Positions 24,140 through 33,300 of a stretch of 39,224 nucleotides of DNA are shown here, one piece after another (position 1 is the first letter of the stretch; every line of letters starts with the position of its first letter). A model generated the notes under the pieces. That model was not told where the DNA came from. It ran no database searches and saw only the letters and a list, made by a program, of their open reading frames with translations. Source of the stretch: an uncultured Verrucomicrobiota bacterium (GTDB taxonomy: Bacteria; Verrucomicrobiota; Kiritimatiellia; RFP12; UBA3636); contig CASFKR010000030.1 in NCBI GenBank assembly GCA_949295265.1, forward strand, positions 1 to 39,224, written 5' to 3'. The translations under genes and the position numbers were made by a program.

Positions 24140-26287
24140 TCAGGGTGCGGGCGTAGCGGCAGGGCCGGACACCGCGGCGGGCGCAGCGGCGGCTGCGGGT
24201 GCCGATTCCGCCGACTGATAGAGCGTCGGCAAATCGGGATTGCGCGAAATCCGCTCCAGGAGGCGGCGGCTCGTCTCCTCCCCTTCGATGGGCGTCGAGA
24301 AAATGTGAGGCCGGATAAAGACGATGAGCTCACTGCGCGATTTCGTCTTTTCCGTGCTGCGGAACAGGAAGCCGATGAGCGGAATCCGGCCCAGAATCGG
24401 AATCCGGGAGACGGTCTCGCTCTCGGTTTCCTTGATGAGGCCGCCGACGGCTGCGAGAAGTCCGTCCGCCGTGATAAAGGTGCCGCTCACACGGCGCGAC
24501 TCCACGGTATCGACGGAGAAACTCTGGAGCGTGGCCGCATCGCCGTACGGAATGGAGCCGCCATCCGGAACAACGGCGCTCTCCTCCTGAATCAGGTGCA
24601 GCGTCACGGTGCGGTCCGCATTGATGCTCGGCGTCACGAGCAGCGTGGTGCCCACGGAGCGGATGGAGGTTTCCGGCTCCACGGTGTAGCCGGTCACGTA
24701 GGTCACGCCGCTGGAAGTGGTCGATGAGACGGGCTCGAGCGTGACGCCGGTGGTAATGGGGACTTCCTGCCCGATGAAGAGACGGGAGACCTCATTGTTG
24801 GCCACGAGGAGCGTGGGGGTCGCCAGCGTCCTGGCTTTGCCATCGCGCTCCAGCAGCTGGATACGGGCATTGAAGTGCTCGCTCAGCAGCTGGTAGCCGA
24901 ACATGTCGGTGCGGGCTACGTTGGAAAGCGGAGAGAAACCCGGGAACCCGGCGGTATGCTCGTAGCGGTTTCCGTTCGATGAATTTTCGGTGAGAAATTC
25001 GTATTCGAACGTGCTCTCGAAATCGTCCGTCAGCGAAAACTCGACAATCCGCATCTCGAGCAGCACCGTGGGCGTCGGCACATCGAGGCGCCGGATCAGC
25101 GCCCGGATATCATCCATGGCGCGCGCGTCGCTGGTGCGGACGATGACGAGGTTGTTGCGACGAGAAACGGTGACGAAAATGCTGGGGGAACGGTCGCGGT
25201 GCGCCTCGAGGAGGGCGGCCTCCGTCTCGGCATCGCCGCGCGAGCGCGCCTCTTCGAGCGCCTGCGCATCGGAGGTGGTGAGGCCCTTGTAGGTGGCATC
25301 GCGCTCCGATTCGAGGTTGCGGTGCCGACGCGAATCATCGAGCGTGAAGGAGCGGCCCGAGCCGCTGGCGGAACGGATGGAACTGATGGACGGACCCGCC
25401 GAAAAAGACGAAGACCCCACCGCATCGTCGATGACCTTGAACCGGTCGAAGCGCCGCGCCAGATCGTTCTTTTCATCATCCAGGATGTCCGACTCGCCGA
25501 GGGTCAGGAAGACGCGGTTCGGATAGAGTCCGTACAGCACGGATGCCACCTCGATGACATTCGGGTAGAGCAGCGTAAAGGTCTCCGTCTGCTCTTCGCG
25601 GAAGGAGGCGAGGCCGCGCTCGTACTCCTCCATCGTGAGAATGGTCGGCACGCCGCTGACCGGGTCGGGGCGCCACCAGACGCCCAGCGAAGAGCAGATG
25701 AGGCTGACCGCATTGGCGGCAGGAATGTTGCGCAGATGGATGCGCACCGGTTTCTGGCCGGCAGCGGGAGAAACGACGACATTCTCGCCGGACAGGCTGC
25801 AGAGGAGGCGCACCACCTCCTGGAGCGGGATATCCTCGACTTCGAGCACGGAAAAGACGGCGCCGGCCTGCGGGCGGGCGTTCGAGGCGGCGGCCGGAGC
25901 CACGGCCTTCGATGCGGGCACGAAGGGGCGCAGCCGGAGTACCCCGTTGGGGAGACTCGGGGCCGCCAGGTCCACGCCGTCCGCCGTGATGGCGCGCACC
26001 TCGAAGGAAACCGGCACGTCGGAGACGGTCAGGCTGAACGCGTCCCCCGGCGCAATGGTCAGAACCGACGGCTCATCGCCGGGCAGCAGGAGCATCGCCG
26101 CACCGTCGCCCTGCGACGTCACAGCGAGCAGGCAGACCTGAATCTGCCCGGCGCGGGCGGTCTGTTCGCGCAGGGCGTCGGCGAGGCGCTCCGGGAGTTG
26201 CGTGGGGTCTGCCGACGCGGTCCGCGGCAGGCAGCAAAGAAGAAGCGCAAGAGAAAAAGCAACCCGGCAAAGGCGGAAAGGGTTCAT
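24140..26287 (-). CDS. outer-membrane secretin (GspD/PilQ family)
   Basis: Forms the outer-membrane ring of a type II secretion or type IV pilus-like machine. The 715-residue precursor has a signal peptide (MNPFRLCRVAFSLALLLCC...TASA). N-terminal beta-domains follow, including a secretin/TonB short N-terminal-type unit (FSVLEVEDIPLQEVVRLL; around 165-245) and an N1-like unit (LIRRLDVPTPTVLLEMRIVEF). The C-terminal secretin domain has the hallmark VGGLIKETESETVSRIPILGR, with IPLIGFLFRS and ELIVFIRPHI following. A Ser/Arg/Glu-rich insert sits between the N domains. It ends in an Ala/Pro-rich tail. I chose the ATG at 26287, which starts the signal peptide. No other secretion gene is adjacent, so partners must be elsewhere. 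It is 230 bases downstream of wzt on the same strand. Confidence 0.93.
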   Translation of the reverse strand: MNPFRLCRVAFSLALLLCCLPRTASADPTQLPERLADALREQTARAGQIQVCLLAVTSQGDGAAMLLLPGDEPSVLTIAPGDAFSLTVSDVPVSFEVRAITADGVDLAAPSLPNGVLRLRPFVPASKAVAPAAASNARPQAGAVFSVLEVEDIPLQEVVRLLCSLSGENVVVSPAAGQKPVRIHLRNIPAANAVSLICSSLGVWWRPDPVSGVPTILTMEEYERGLASFREEQTETFTLLYPNVIEVASVLYGLYPNRVFLTLGESDILDDEKNDLARRFDRFKVIDDAVGSSSFSAGPSISSIRSASGSGRSFTLDDSRRHRNLESERDATYKGLTTSDAQALEEARSRGDAETEAALLEAHRDRSPSIFVTVSRRNNLVIVRTSDARAMDDIRALIRRLDVPTPTVLLEMRIVEFSLTDDFESTFEYEFLTENSSNGNRYEHTAGFPGFSPLSNVARTDMFGYQLLSEHFNARIQLLERDGKARTLATPTLLVANNEVSRLFIGQEVPITTGVTLEPVSSTTSSGVTYVTGYTVEPETSIRSVGTTLLVTPSINADRTVTLHLIQEESAVVPDGGSIPYGDAATLQSFSVDTVESRRVSGTFITADGLLAAVGGLIKETESETVSRIPILGRIPLIGFLFRSTEKTKSRSELIVFIRPHIFSTPIEGEETSRRLLERISRNPDLPTLYQSAESAPAAAAAPAAVSGPAATPAP

Positions 26288-26517
26288 GGCGAAAGAAGAA
26301 AACGGAATCCGGGGATACGGGAAAAAGGGAACGGAACCGCTGAAAACGGGATGGGAACAGGCGGCAACGGACACAACCGCAACGCGCTACGCGCGCACGG
26401 GCACGCATCCGGGAGGACGCGGCGTACCCGGCTCTGCAATCTTTTATCGACCGTGGAGGCGATCCGGTTCACCCGCCGCTGAAAAAACAGTCCGGACGGC
26501 GGCGCGGGCGGGGGGTC

Positions 26518-27780
26518 TCAGAGGACGGTCCAGCGGTGGGCGACGTGCAGGTCGCACGCGGGCTGCGCCGGGTAGAGCCACGCACTGGCGTTCTGCTCTG
26601 CGGTCGGCGTAAAACAGCCCGCCTTCTTCACGCGGTCGCAGAGGGTGGCGCTCCCGTACAGCGCAACGTCGATGTTCCACACATCCGGCGGGAACCACAC
26701 ATCGGGCGTCAACTCAAGTTGCAGCCGACCCTCCGCCGGAAGCGTTTCCGGCAGCGCGCCGGGCCGCGTTTCCGAGTCGAAGGCCAGCAGCGTCCGCTCA
26801 ACCCCGGCGCGGCAGAGGCCCAGCACGATGCGCGGCTTTATCCAGGGGGAGCCCTCGAGGGTCTTCCAGCCGACCTGGACGGTCCAGCGGCGCGCATCCG
26901 GATCGTACACGCCCTCGCAGCACTGGAGCGTCACCGCGCCTGAGCCCATGCGGTCTCGGCGCTGTGCCAGCCCGATGGTGCCCGATTCGCGGAGGATTCC
27001 GGCGTAGGCATTCATCACGGCGTCGGTGGTGCCGGACATGCGGATGCGCCCGTCCTCGAACCAGAGACACTGCCGGCACAGCGTGCGGATATTGCTCTCG
27101 CTGTGGCTTACAAAAAGAATGGTGCGGCCGCTGGCGGCAATTTCCTTCATCCGCTCCAGACTCCGATTGCGGAACATCTGGTCGCCCACCGCCAGCACCT
27201 CGTCGATCAGCAGAATCTCGGTGCGCAGATGCGCCGCAACCGAAAAGGCGAGCCGCACATACATGCCGGAAGAATACCGCTTGACGGGCGTGTCCAGGTG
27301 CGGACCGATATCCGCAAATTCGACAATCCGGTCGAAGGCTTCCTGCACCTCGCTGCGCTTCATGCCCAGAATCACGCCGTTGAGGAAAATGTTGTCGCGC
27401 CCCGTCAGCTCCGGATGAAAGCCTGTGCCGACCTCGAGGAGCGTTCCCACGCGCCCGAACATCTCCGCCGTACCGGCGGTCGGCGTCGTGATGCGCGAAA
27501 GAATTTTCAGGCAGGTCGATTTGCCGGCGCCGTTGCGCCCGACCAGCCCGACCGCCTCGCCGCGCGGGATTTCGAAGGAGACGTCGTTGAGCGCCTTGAA
27601 CAGACCGTGCTGCGTGACGCGCGCATCGCACAAAAACCCCATTTCTTTCAAGGGATCGCGCCCGCGAAGCCGGTGCCACGTTGCCACCAGCTCATCGCGG
27701 AACGTCTTCTGTCCGATGGTTCCCAGCTGATAATGCTTGCTCAAATGCTCCGCACGGATGGCGATGTCGTTGCCGCTCAT
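26518..27780 (-). CDS. wzt: polysaccharide ABC exporter ATPase with C-terminal glycan-binding domain
   Basis: ATPase that drives export of undecaprenyl-linked O-antigen or similar glycan. The 420 residues contain Walker A GRNGAGKST (81-89), signature YSSGM (169-173), Walker B ILLIDEVLAVGD (189-200) and the switch His226. The ABC_KpsT/Wzt style is clear (GTLLEVGTGFHPELTGRDNIFLNG in part). The extra domain from about 265 to 420 (beta-sandwich, VTLQCCEG... CDLHVAHRWTVL end) matches Wzt proteins that read the terminal cap of the O-chain. The ATG at 27780 has a strong GGAGGAGGAG ribosome site 5-6 bases upstream. It lies 16 bases after wzm. Confidence 0.93.
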   Translation of the reverse strand: MSGNDIAIRAEHLSKHYQLGTIGQKTFRDELVATWHRLRGRDPLKEMGFLCDARVTQHGLFKALNDVSFEIPRGEAVGLVGRNGAGKSTCLKILSRITTPTAGTAEMFGRVGTLLEVGTGFHPELTGRDNIFLNGVILGMKRSEVQEAFDRIVEFADIGPHLDTPVKRYSSGMYVRLAFSVAAHLRTEILLIDEVLAVGDQMFRNRSLERMKEIAASGRTILFVSHSESNIRTLCRQCLWFEDGRIRMSGTTDAVMNAYAGILRESGTIGLAQRRDRMGSGAVTLQCCEGVYDPDARRWTVQVGWKTLEGSPWIKPRIVLGLCRAGVERTLLAFDSETRPGALPETLPAEGRLQLELTPDVWFPPDVWNIDVALYGSATLCDRVKKAGCFTPTAEQNASAWLYPAQPACDLHVAHRWTVL

Positions 27781-27796
27781 GGTTTCTCCTCCTCCG

Positions 27797-28663
27797 TCAG
27801 ATAACATCCACGAACGTGCGCTGCGCCCGGTTGAAAAGGGCGAGCCCGATGACAAACCACACGAGCGTGACGCCCAGCCCGGTCAGCACCCCTGTCAGCG
27901 TTACGCAGGCAGCCGGTGCGCCAAGGAACATCACGCGCCCGATTTCGACGGCTTGCGACATCGGGTTGAGCAGCAGCACCGCCTTGAAAACCGGATGCAC
28001 AACCCCCGACATCGGATAGACAATGGGCGTTGCATAGAACCAGATCTGCTCAATAAAGGGCAGCGTGAAAGCCAGATCGCGGTACTTGACCGTCAGGGCG
28101 GAGAGAACGAGCCCGGCCGCCAGCGCCGCCACCGCAATGTAGAGCAGCAGAAGCGGCAGCAGCAGGACGGTCCACGAGGGCACCAGCACCACCCCGCGCA
28201 CAACGGCGTAATACAGCCAGAAAGCCGCCAGAATCAGGAAATTCCAGAAAAAGTAGACGAGATTCGACAGCGGGAACGAAAGCGGAATCAGCAGCCGCGG
28301 AAAGTAGATTTTGCTGGCCATCGCGGCGATGGAAGAGAGCGACTGCGCCGTCCCCGCCATGATGCCGCGAAAATAGTTCCACATCAGCACGCCGGTCAGG
28401 TAAAACAAAAAATGCGGAATGCCGTCGGTGCCGATTTTGGCGACATGACCGAAAATGACGGCGAAAACAACCGATGTGAGAACCGGCTGAATCAGGAACC
28501 AGGCGGGCCCGAGAATGGTCTGCTTATAAATGACGAGCACATCGCGACGGGCGAACAGATACGCCAGTTCGCGGCAGTTCCACATCTCCCGCAAGCCGAA
28601 ATTGAACCAGCCGTGCGCCGGTTCGATCCGCGTCCGCAGTTGTTGGGGGTCCCCGGTCGCCAT
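27797..28663 (-). CDS. wzm: polysaccharide ABC exporter permease
   Basis: ABC-2 permease (Wzm/TagG/KpsM family), the partner of the Wzt-like ATPase. The 288 residues begin with a cytoplasmic helix region, then LFARRDVLVIYKQTILGPAWF, a family signature, and about six membrane helices. These end with the typical QIWFYATPIVYP and LNPMSQAVEIGR blocks. The start ATG overlaps the stop of the SurA-like gene by one base (TGATG), with AGGAG 5 bases upstream, so translation is probably coupled. A TTG one codon earlier is less likely. It works in the inner membrane to move a lipid-linked glycan to the periplasm. Confidence 0.94.
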   Translation of the reverse strand: MATGDPQQLRTRIEPAHGWFNFGLREMWNCRELAYLFARRDVLVIYKQTILGPAWFLIQPVLTSVVFAVIFGHVAKIGTDGIPHFLFYLTGVLMWNYFRGIMAGTAQSLSSIAAMASKIYFPRLLIPLSFPLSNLVYFFWNFLILAAFWLYYAVVRGVVLVPSWTVLLLPLLLLYIAVAALAAGLVLSALTVKYRDLAFTLPFIEQIWFYATPIVYPMSGVVHPVFKAVLLLNPMSQAVEIGRVMFLGAPAACVTLTGVLTGLGVTLVWFVIGLALFNRAQRTFVDVI

Positions 28664-29646
28664 CAATGCTCCTCAAAAGGAGAAAATTCCTGAATCGCCG
28701 CCGTCGCGCGCAGGTTCTCCACCCACTGGCGGAACCGCTCGGCGCGGCGCTCGTTCAGGAGAACGGACTCCAACTCGTCCCACACCTCGGAAATGGTCAG
28801 GATGCGGGCGGGAATCGACGCCTTGCGATACAGAAAATAAACGGAGCCGGACAGCTGGATGGGGCCGGAGATTTCTCCGTCGGAGAGTTGCTTGAGGGGC
28901 ACGGCCAGCTCCGGGATCAGCATGGCATCCACATCGAGCATGCCGAAATCGCCGCCTTTGGCAGCCGACGCATCGCGCGAAAACCGCCGTGCAGCGTCGG
29001 CGAATGCCTCGCCCTGCGCCAGCGCTTCGCGGAACGCCGCGATGTCGTTGGTTTCGGTCATCGGAATGGCCGCCAGAAACACGTGAATGCGCAACCCCTC
29101 CGCGAAACGCTCCCGGTTCTGCTCGTAGGCGCGGCGCACCTCATTGGGCGAGACGTGCACATTGCCGTCGACGAACGTGTGGCGCATGGAGGAAATAATC
29201 AGACGCTCCTCCAGCTGCTCCTTCCATTCGGTGTACGTGAGCCGTTCCTGCGCCAGATCCGCCTGCAGCTGCTGCAAATCGCCGCCGTAGCGGTCATCGA
29301 GCACCTCGGCGGCCATTTTGTCGATGGCATGACCGGGCAGGCGCATTTCGCCGCGCCAATACTCCTGAATAACGAGCCGCTGATTCTCCAGATCGCGCAG
29401 CGTTTCCGCGAATGCCTTGCGGAAAACGGCGTCATCGCTGAGGTTCGGCTCTTCGCGGCGCACGCGCTCGAGCGCGGGACGCACGCGCCTGACGACATCC
29501 GAAACGAGAATGGGCTCCCCGTTCACGGACGCGGCCAGTCCGTCCGTGATGCGGGGTTCTTCAGCGGCCTGTGCCCCGGGCAGCGAACCCAGGAGCAGCC
29601 AGGCAACCGAACAAAGGGCGAAAAAGGGGTGTATTCTTGCTTTCAT
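28663..29646 (-). CDS. SurA-like periplasmic peptidyl-prolyl isomerase/chaperone
   Basis: Periplasmic folding factor for outer-membrane proteins. The 327-residue precursor has a signal peptide (KARIHPFFALCSVAWLLLGSLPGAQA). A SurA N-terminal chaperone domain follows (GLAASVNGEPILVSDVVRRV onward to about 170). One parvulin domain runs at about 185-295 (FADAARRFSRDASAAKGGDFGML; LSDGEISGPIQLSGSVYFLY). E. coli SurA has two parvulin domains; this has one. I chose the ATG at 29646 as the start of the signal peptide. It is the first gene of the wzm-wzt unit, so outer-membrane assembly and glycan export appear to be co-expressed, with the secretin downstream as a possible client. Confidence 0.9.
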   Translation of the reverse strand: MKARIHPFFALCSVAWLLLGSLPGAQAAEEPRITDGLAASVNGEPILVSDVVRRVRPALERVRREEPNLSDDAVFRKAFAETLRDLENQRLVIQEYWRGEMRLPGHAIDKMAAEVLDDRYGGDLQQLQADLAQERLTYTEWKEQLEERLIISSMRHTFVDGNVHVSPNEVRRAYEQNRERFAEGLRIHVFLAAIPMTETNDIAAFREALAQGEAFADAARRFSRDASAAKGGDFGMLDVDAMLIPELAVPLKQLSDGEISGPIQLSGSVYFLYRKASIPARILTISEVWDELESVLLNERRAERFRQWVENLRATAAIQEFSPFEEH

Positions 29647-29674
29647 CAGCGAGTCGTGGCGGAAACGTACCGTC

Positions 29675-29683
29675 ATACTACCA
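29675..29683 (-). promoter_or_regulatory. extended -10 promoter for the surA-like/wzm/wzt unit
   Basis: On the minus strand TGGTAGTAT reads as a TGn extended -10 element with TAGTAT (29680-29675). No good -35 is present. A start near 29668 would give a leader of about 22 bases. Confidence 0.35.
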
Positions 29684-29720
29684 AAACCCGGCCTTGCAGA
29701 CTATCCCCTCCCCCCGCCCC

Positions 29721-29760
29721 GGCTCATCCCGGTTTTTTGAGCCATCCGGAGGACGGTTGT
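29721..29760. repeat. short dispersed repeat: GGCTcATCCCGG plus TTGAGCCA/GGTTGTGAA
   Basis: The stretch aligns base by base with the inverse of 17190-17227. Both have ATCCCGGTTT, then TTGAGCCA, then CGGAGGA, then GGTTGTGAA, with only a few differences. The two sites are 12.5 kb apart and flank unrelated genes. Confidence 0.7.
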
Positions 29761-29798
29761 GAAGCGGGCCGAGGCAAGCGGAACGAAGCCGCACAACA

Positions 29799-30055
29799 GA
29801 GCCGTGAACAGGACGAACACGACGTACACGACGAACAGGACGGACACGACAGGCACGACGAACAGGACGGCTCGCCATTGCACGTGGCGAAGCCAGCGCA
29901 ACTCTCCCAGTAGCCCCAGTAGCCCCAGTAGCCCCAGTGCCCCCAGATAGCGCCGCGCCGCTGCCAGCGTACCCGTGCGGCGCGGCGCCGCCGCCACGAC
30001 CCTCGAAAGGGGTCGAATCATGCACCCTCAGGCGGCAGATTGCCGCCCTCGCGAT
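29799..30055 (+). repeat. composite 9-bp-satellite repeat, copy B (most complete)
   Basis: This is in the gene-free stretch 29647-30364. Eight 9-bp units run from 29803 to 29874 (GACGAACAC, GACGTACAC, GACGAACAG, GACGGACAC, GACAGGCAC and others). The inverted repeat TCGCCA-N7-TGGCGA is at 29872-29890. A second array of five 9-bp units follows at 29906-29950 (CCCAGTAGC three times, CCCAGTGCC, CCCAGATAG). A tail of about 80 bases then begins CCGCTGCCAGCG, about 88% like copy C by eye. No protein is supported here; the open frames are by-products of the period of 9. Confidence 0.85.
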
Positions 30056-30199
30056 GAGCGCCAGCGAATCACGAGGCACAGAATACTCCATATTCCAATC
30101 CTGAAGGGGTTGAACGGTTTTGCGAAGGATGAGCAAAAAGAATTCTGACGCGGGTATAGATGAGAAGCCGTCCGGGGCTACCTGACCCGGAGCGCTGTA

Positions 30200-30275
30200 T
30201 GGAATGGCGAACCGTCGTGTTCGTCCTGTCCGTCGTGTACGTCGTGTTCGTCCTGTTCGTCCTGTCTGCGCTGGC
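30200..30275 (-). repeat. composite repeat, copy E, inverted, 9-bp array only
   Basis: Read on the minus strand this is again GACGAACAG/GACGAACAC/GACGTACAC/GACGGACAG units. They appear on the plus strand as GTGTTCGTC (30217), CTGTCCGTC, GTGTACGTC, GTGTTCGTC and CTGTTCGTC up to 30261. GCCAGCGCAG-type words lie beside it (30265-30290). It faces copy B across about 340 bases, forming a long imperfect inverted repeat. Confidence 0.75.
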
Positions 30276-30299
30276 ATTGCTGCGCTGGCTGCAAAGAAC

Positions 30300-30327
30300 G
30301 TGCCCGCGCCGCGCGGAACGCGGGCAC
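30300..30327 (-). terminator. 9-bp-stem hairpin after the 1297-aa gene
   Basis: GTGCCCGCG (30300-30308) pairs perfectly with CGCGGGCAC (30319-30327), 10-base loop, 38 bases past the stop of the minus-strand gene at 30365. No U-run follows, so intrinsic termination is uncertain. Confidence 0.35.
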
Positions 30328-30364
30328 GGGCACGCAGGGGCGGCGCAGGGGCGCGCCGACGGGG

Positions 30365-33300
30365 TCAGTTGAGCTCGACGGGCTGCCAGCCCTGCGGACG
30401 GAGACGCGACTCCGTGGGAACATCATCGACCATCGTCGCCTCGGAAGAGTCGGGCGTATGCAGATATTCACGCCGGACCGCCTGGAGACCGCGTCCGCCT
30501 TCGCCGGAGAAGAGGGCTTCCGCATCGTAGTAAATGCGGCCCGGGAGGGTCAGCCCGAAGAAGGATTCCGGGACCGAGATGCGCGCGGCATACCCCTTGC
30601 CGTCCGCATCGGGCGTAAAGGTGACGGAGGCACCGGGCACTTCGCCGACAAATTCAAAGGGCGCCAGACCGCCGGCAGGCGTCGAGTACTCGTTGGGCGC
30701 TTTGGGTCCCTTCGTGAACGGCTGCCAGGCATAGACACGGTCCACGCCGCCCTGCCGGACAGCCAGGATGCGCGTATAGCCCTCCTGACGACCCTTCGGC
30801 GTGCGCATGGGCAGTTCCTTGAAGCGGTTGGAGGGTCCAATCTGGAAACCGACGCCGTCGCCGCCCTTGAAGGCGTCGGCGGCACCCTGCCCCACGTTCA
30901 CGAGCGGCGTATCATCCGCCACGTGCGCCGTGAAGACGAGACAGCCGTTTTCGCGGACGAGCCGCACCCCGGAAAGCGCGCGGGCTTTGCTGCCCGGGAA
31001 GCGCAACGGTAGCACCTGCTCGAGCGTCACCGTGCCTTCCGTGCGCCATTCGCCGAGAACGCGGCCCTTTTCGAAGCCCTGCACCCGGAAAACATGGCCG
31101 GCATTGTACGCCCACACCTCATCGCGCGCCGGGAAGTAGCGGATCTGCCCCGAGAAGTCCTCGCCGCCGAAGGAATACGGGACGCCGCGCCCGGGGAGAC
31201 CGGGCACGTCGAAGAGGTGGTCGACGTAGAAGCCGTCGGCGGTGTAGACCGTGAAAACGCCCCATTCCGATGCGGCGACAACATAGTGATCGCCGAGCAG
31301 TCCGGCGATGCACCAGTGGTGGAGCATTTCGCCCGGACGCTTCGCGTCGATGGCTTTGCGCCCGACGCGCCAGAGGAGGCGGCCCTGCGGGTCGTGCTTG
31401 AAGATATACACGCCGCCGCAGTCGGCGGTGTGCCCCATGCCCTGGCGCATGTAGCGCGTGTATTCGGGTGTCACATACTGCGGCGAGCAGTTCATGACGG
31501 TGTAGAAGTTCCCGGCGGAATCGCGCCGGATGCCGAGAACGCCGGAGCGGAAACTGGCGTGGATGCGCCCGGTCATGTCCGGGGAAATGACCGGAATGGC
31601 GATGTAGGCATCCGCCACATCCCAGCGGGGGACCCCCGCCTCCGTGAAGCCGCGCGAGGGGAAACCGATCAGGTAGTTTTCCTCCACGGGAATGAAGAGA
31701 TTGCCGTCGGCATCCATATGAACGGCGCCATTGCCGTCCACGAGCGAGAACGGCTGACCGTTCATCGAATCCACAACGGGCGAGAGTTCGTCCTCCTGCA
31801 GCCGACCGTCGCCATTAAGGTCCGTCCAAAGCCGGAATGCCTTCTTGCGCTGCCTGTCGAGTCCGCGAAGCACGGCGGCCACGGGGGTAATTACATCGCC
31901 GTCGATGCGGCAGATGGTCATCGGGGCATGAGGGTGGCGGTGGTCCGGCGCGCCATCGGGCACGAGGTATTTGAGCCCGTTGGAAGCGCGGATGATTTCC
32001 GGCGTGTTCATGGTGTTCATCACGCTGGCGAAATCGTCGATGCCCGCGCCCATGAAGTCCCAGCAGGCATCGGGATAGCCCTTGCCGCCCTCCGCCGGAA
32101 TGCGGGCGCGCGCAAAGCAGTCGGGGCCGCTCAGCGAGTAGTAGTTCACGAGCGGATCATCGCAATCGGGGATGTTCGTGGGGGAATACGAAGTGTAGCC
32201 GTAGTAGCGCTCTTTCACGGTGCCGGTCGCGGAATCGATGAGGGAAATGATTTTCGGCGGAGAAGCCTCGCAGACCATCAGCGTACCGTGCGAATCGAGG
32301 GCGATGCCGAACGGGTAGCGGAAGCCGTCGGGATCGAGCCGCCCCATGGGACCGCGCCCGCCGCGCCGACCCACCGTGTAGACGGGCGTATAGCCGGAGC
32401 CGTCCGCCTTCGGCGCATATTTCCGGACCTGCTGGCTGGCGCCCAGGTCGGTCACGTAGAGCGCGCCGTCGGGACCCGCCGTCACGCCGTAGGGCGCCTC
32501 GAGTCCGTCGGCGGCGGCGAGCAGGGTGCGCGTTGCGCCGCTGGCGGGGTCGACGGACAGCACGGCCGCCGGCAGCACAGCGGCCAGGAGCGCACCGTCG
32601 TGCACGGCAAGGCCGCGCACCCCCGCCACGGGGAGTTCGCGCGTCACCTCGCCGCTCACGGCATCACACACGAGAATGCGCCCGCCCGTGTAATCGCCGA
32701 CAAAGACTTCGCCGCCGATGACCGCGATGCCCGCGCAGTTGAACGCGTAGGTTTCGCGCACCGCGCAGTCGGCGGGAACGGCCGGTGCGTTGGTGGCAAT
32801 GGGCAGTTTCATGATGGCGGTGCCGCTCGGGAACGGATGGAAGTTGCCCGCGGCGGCATCGACGACCATCAGCCCGGCCGAACGCCCCTTGTTTCCGTCC
32901 AGTTCCTGAACCAGATACAGCTTGCCGTCGGCAACCGTCGCGCAGCTGAACGAGCCGTAGCCGCCACCGCCGAAGGGCGTGCTGCGCCAGAGGGTCTTCC
33001 CCGTGAAATCGGTCTTGACGAGCGCCTTGCCCGACTCCGAAGTGTGCCAGATGAAGTACCGCCCGGTTTCATCCGCCGCGGCGGCGACGGCCGGACCGTG
33101 GTCGGCGCCCCAGCCGCCCTTGCCGTCCGGCGTATTGTAAGGCGGATTGCCGCTCGTTCCGACGGTGCCGAAATACGTCACATCGATGCCGTCGTGCGCA
33201 TAGGCGCCCCAGCGGTAGGTGCGCCCCGTTTCGCACGGGTAGCCGAGCGCATCGCGTCCGTCCCAGAAATATTCGACCTCGCCGGGCTCCTTCGGTTCTC

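Noticed and set aside
29803..29950. CRISPR array
   Set aside because: Units are 9 bp and directly adjacent, with no spacers and no cas genes in the window.
29678..30277. 199-residue open frame on the minus strand through repeat copy B
   Set aside because: It is a by-product of stop-free 9-bp arrays (runs of VRRV and GATGATGAT-like residues) and similar frames appear in copy C. No start site or domain.
30160..30372. Small hydrophobic protein (VLSVVYVVFVLFVLSALALL-like)
   Set aside because: It is the reverse translation of the 9-bp array of copy E; the hydrophobic run is a product of the repeat.
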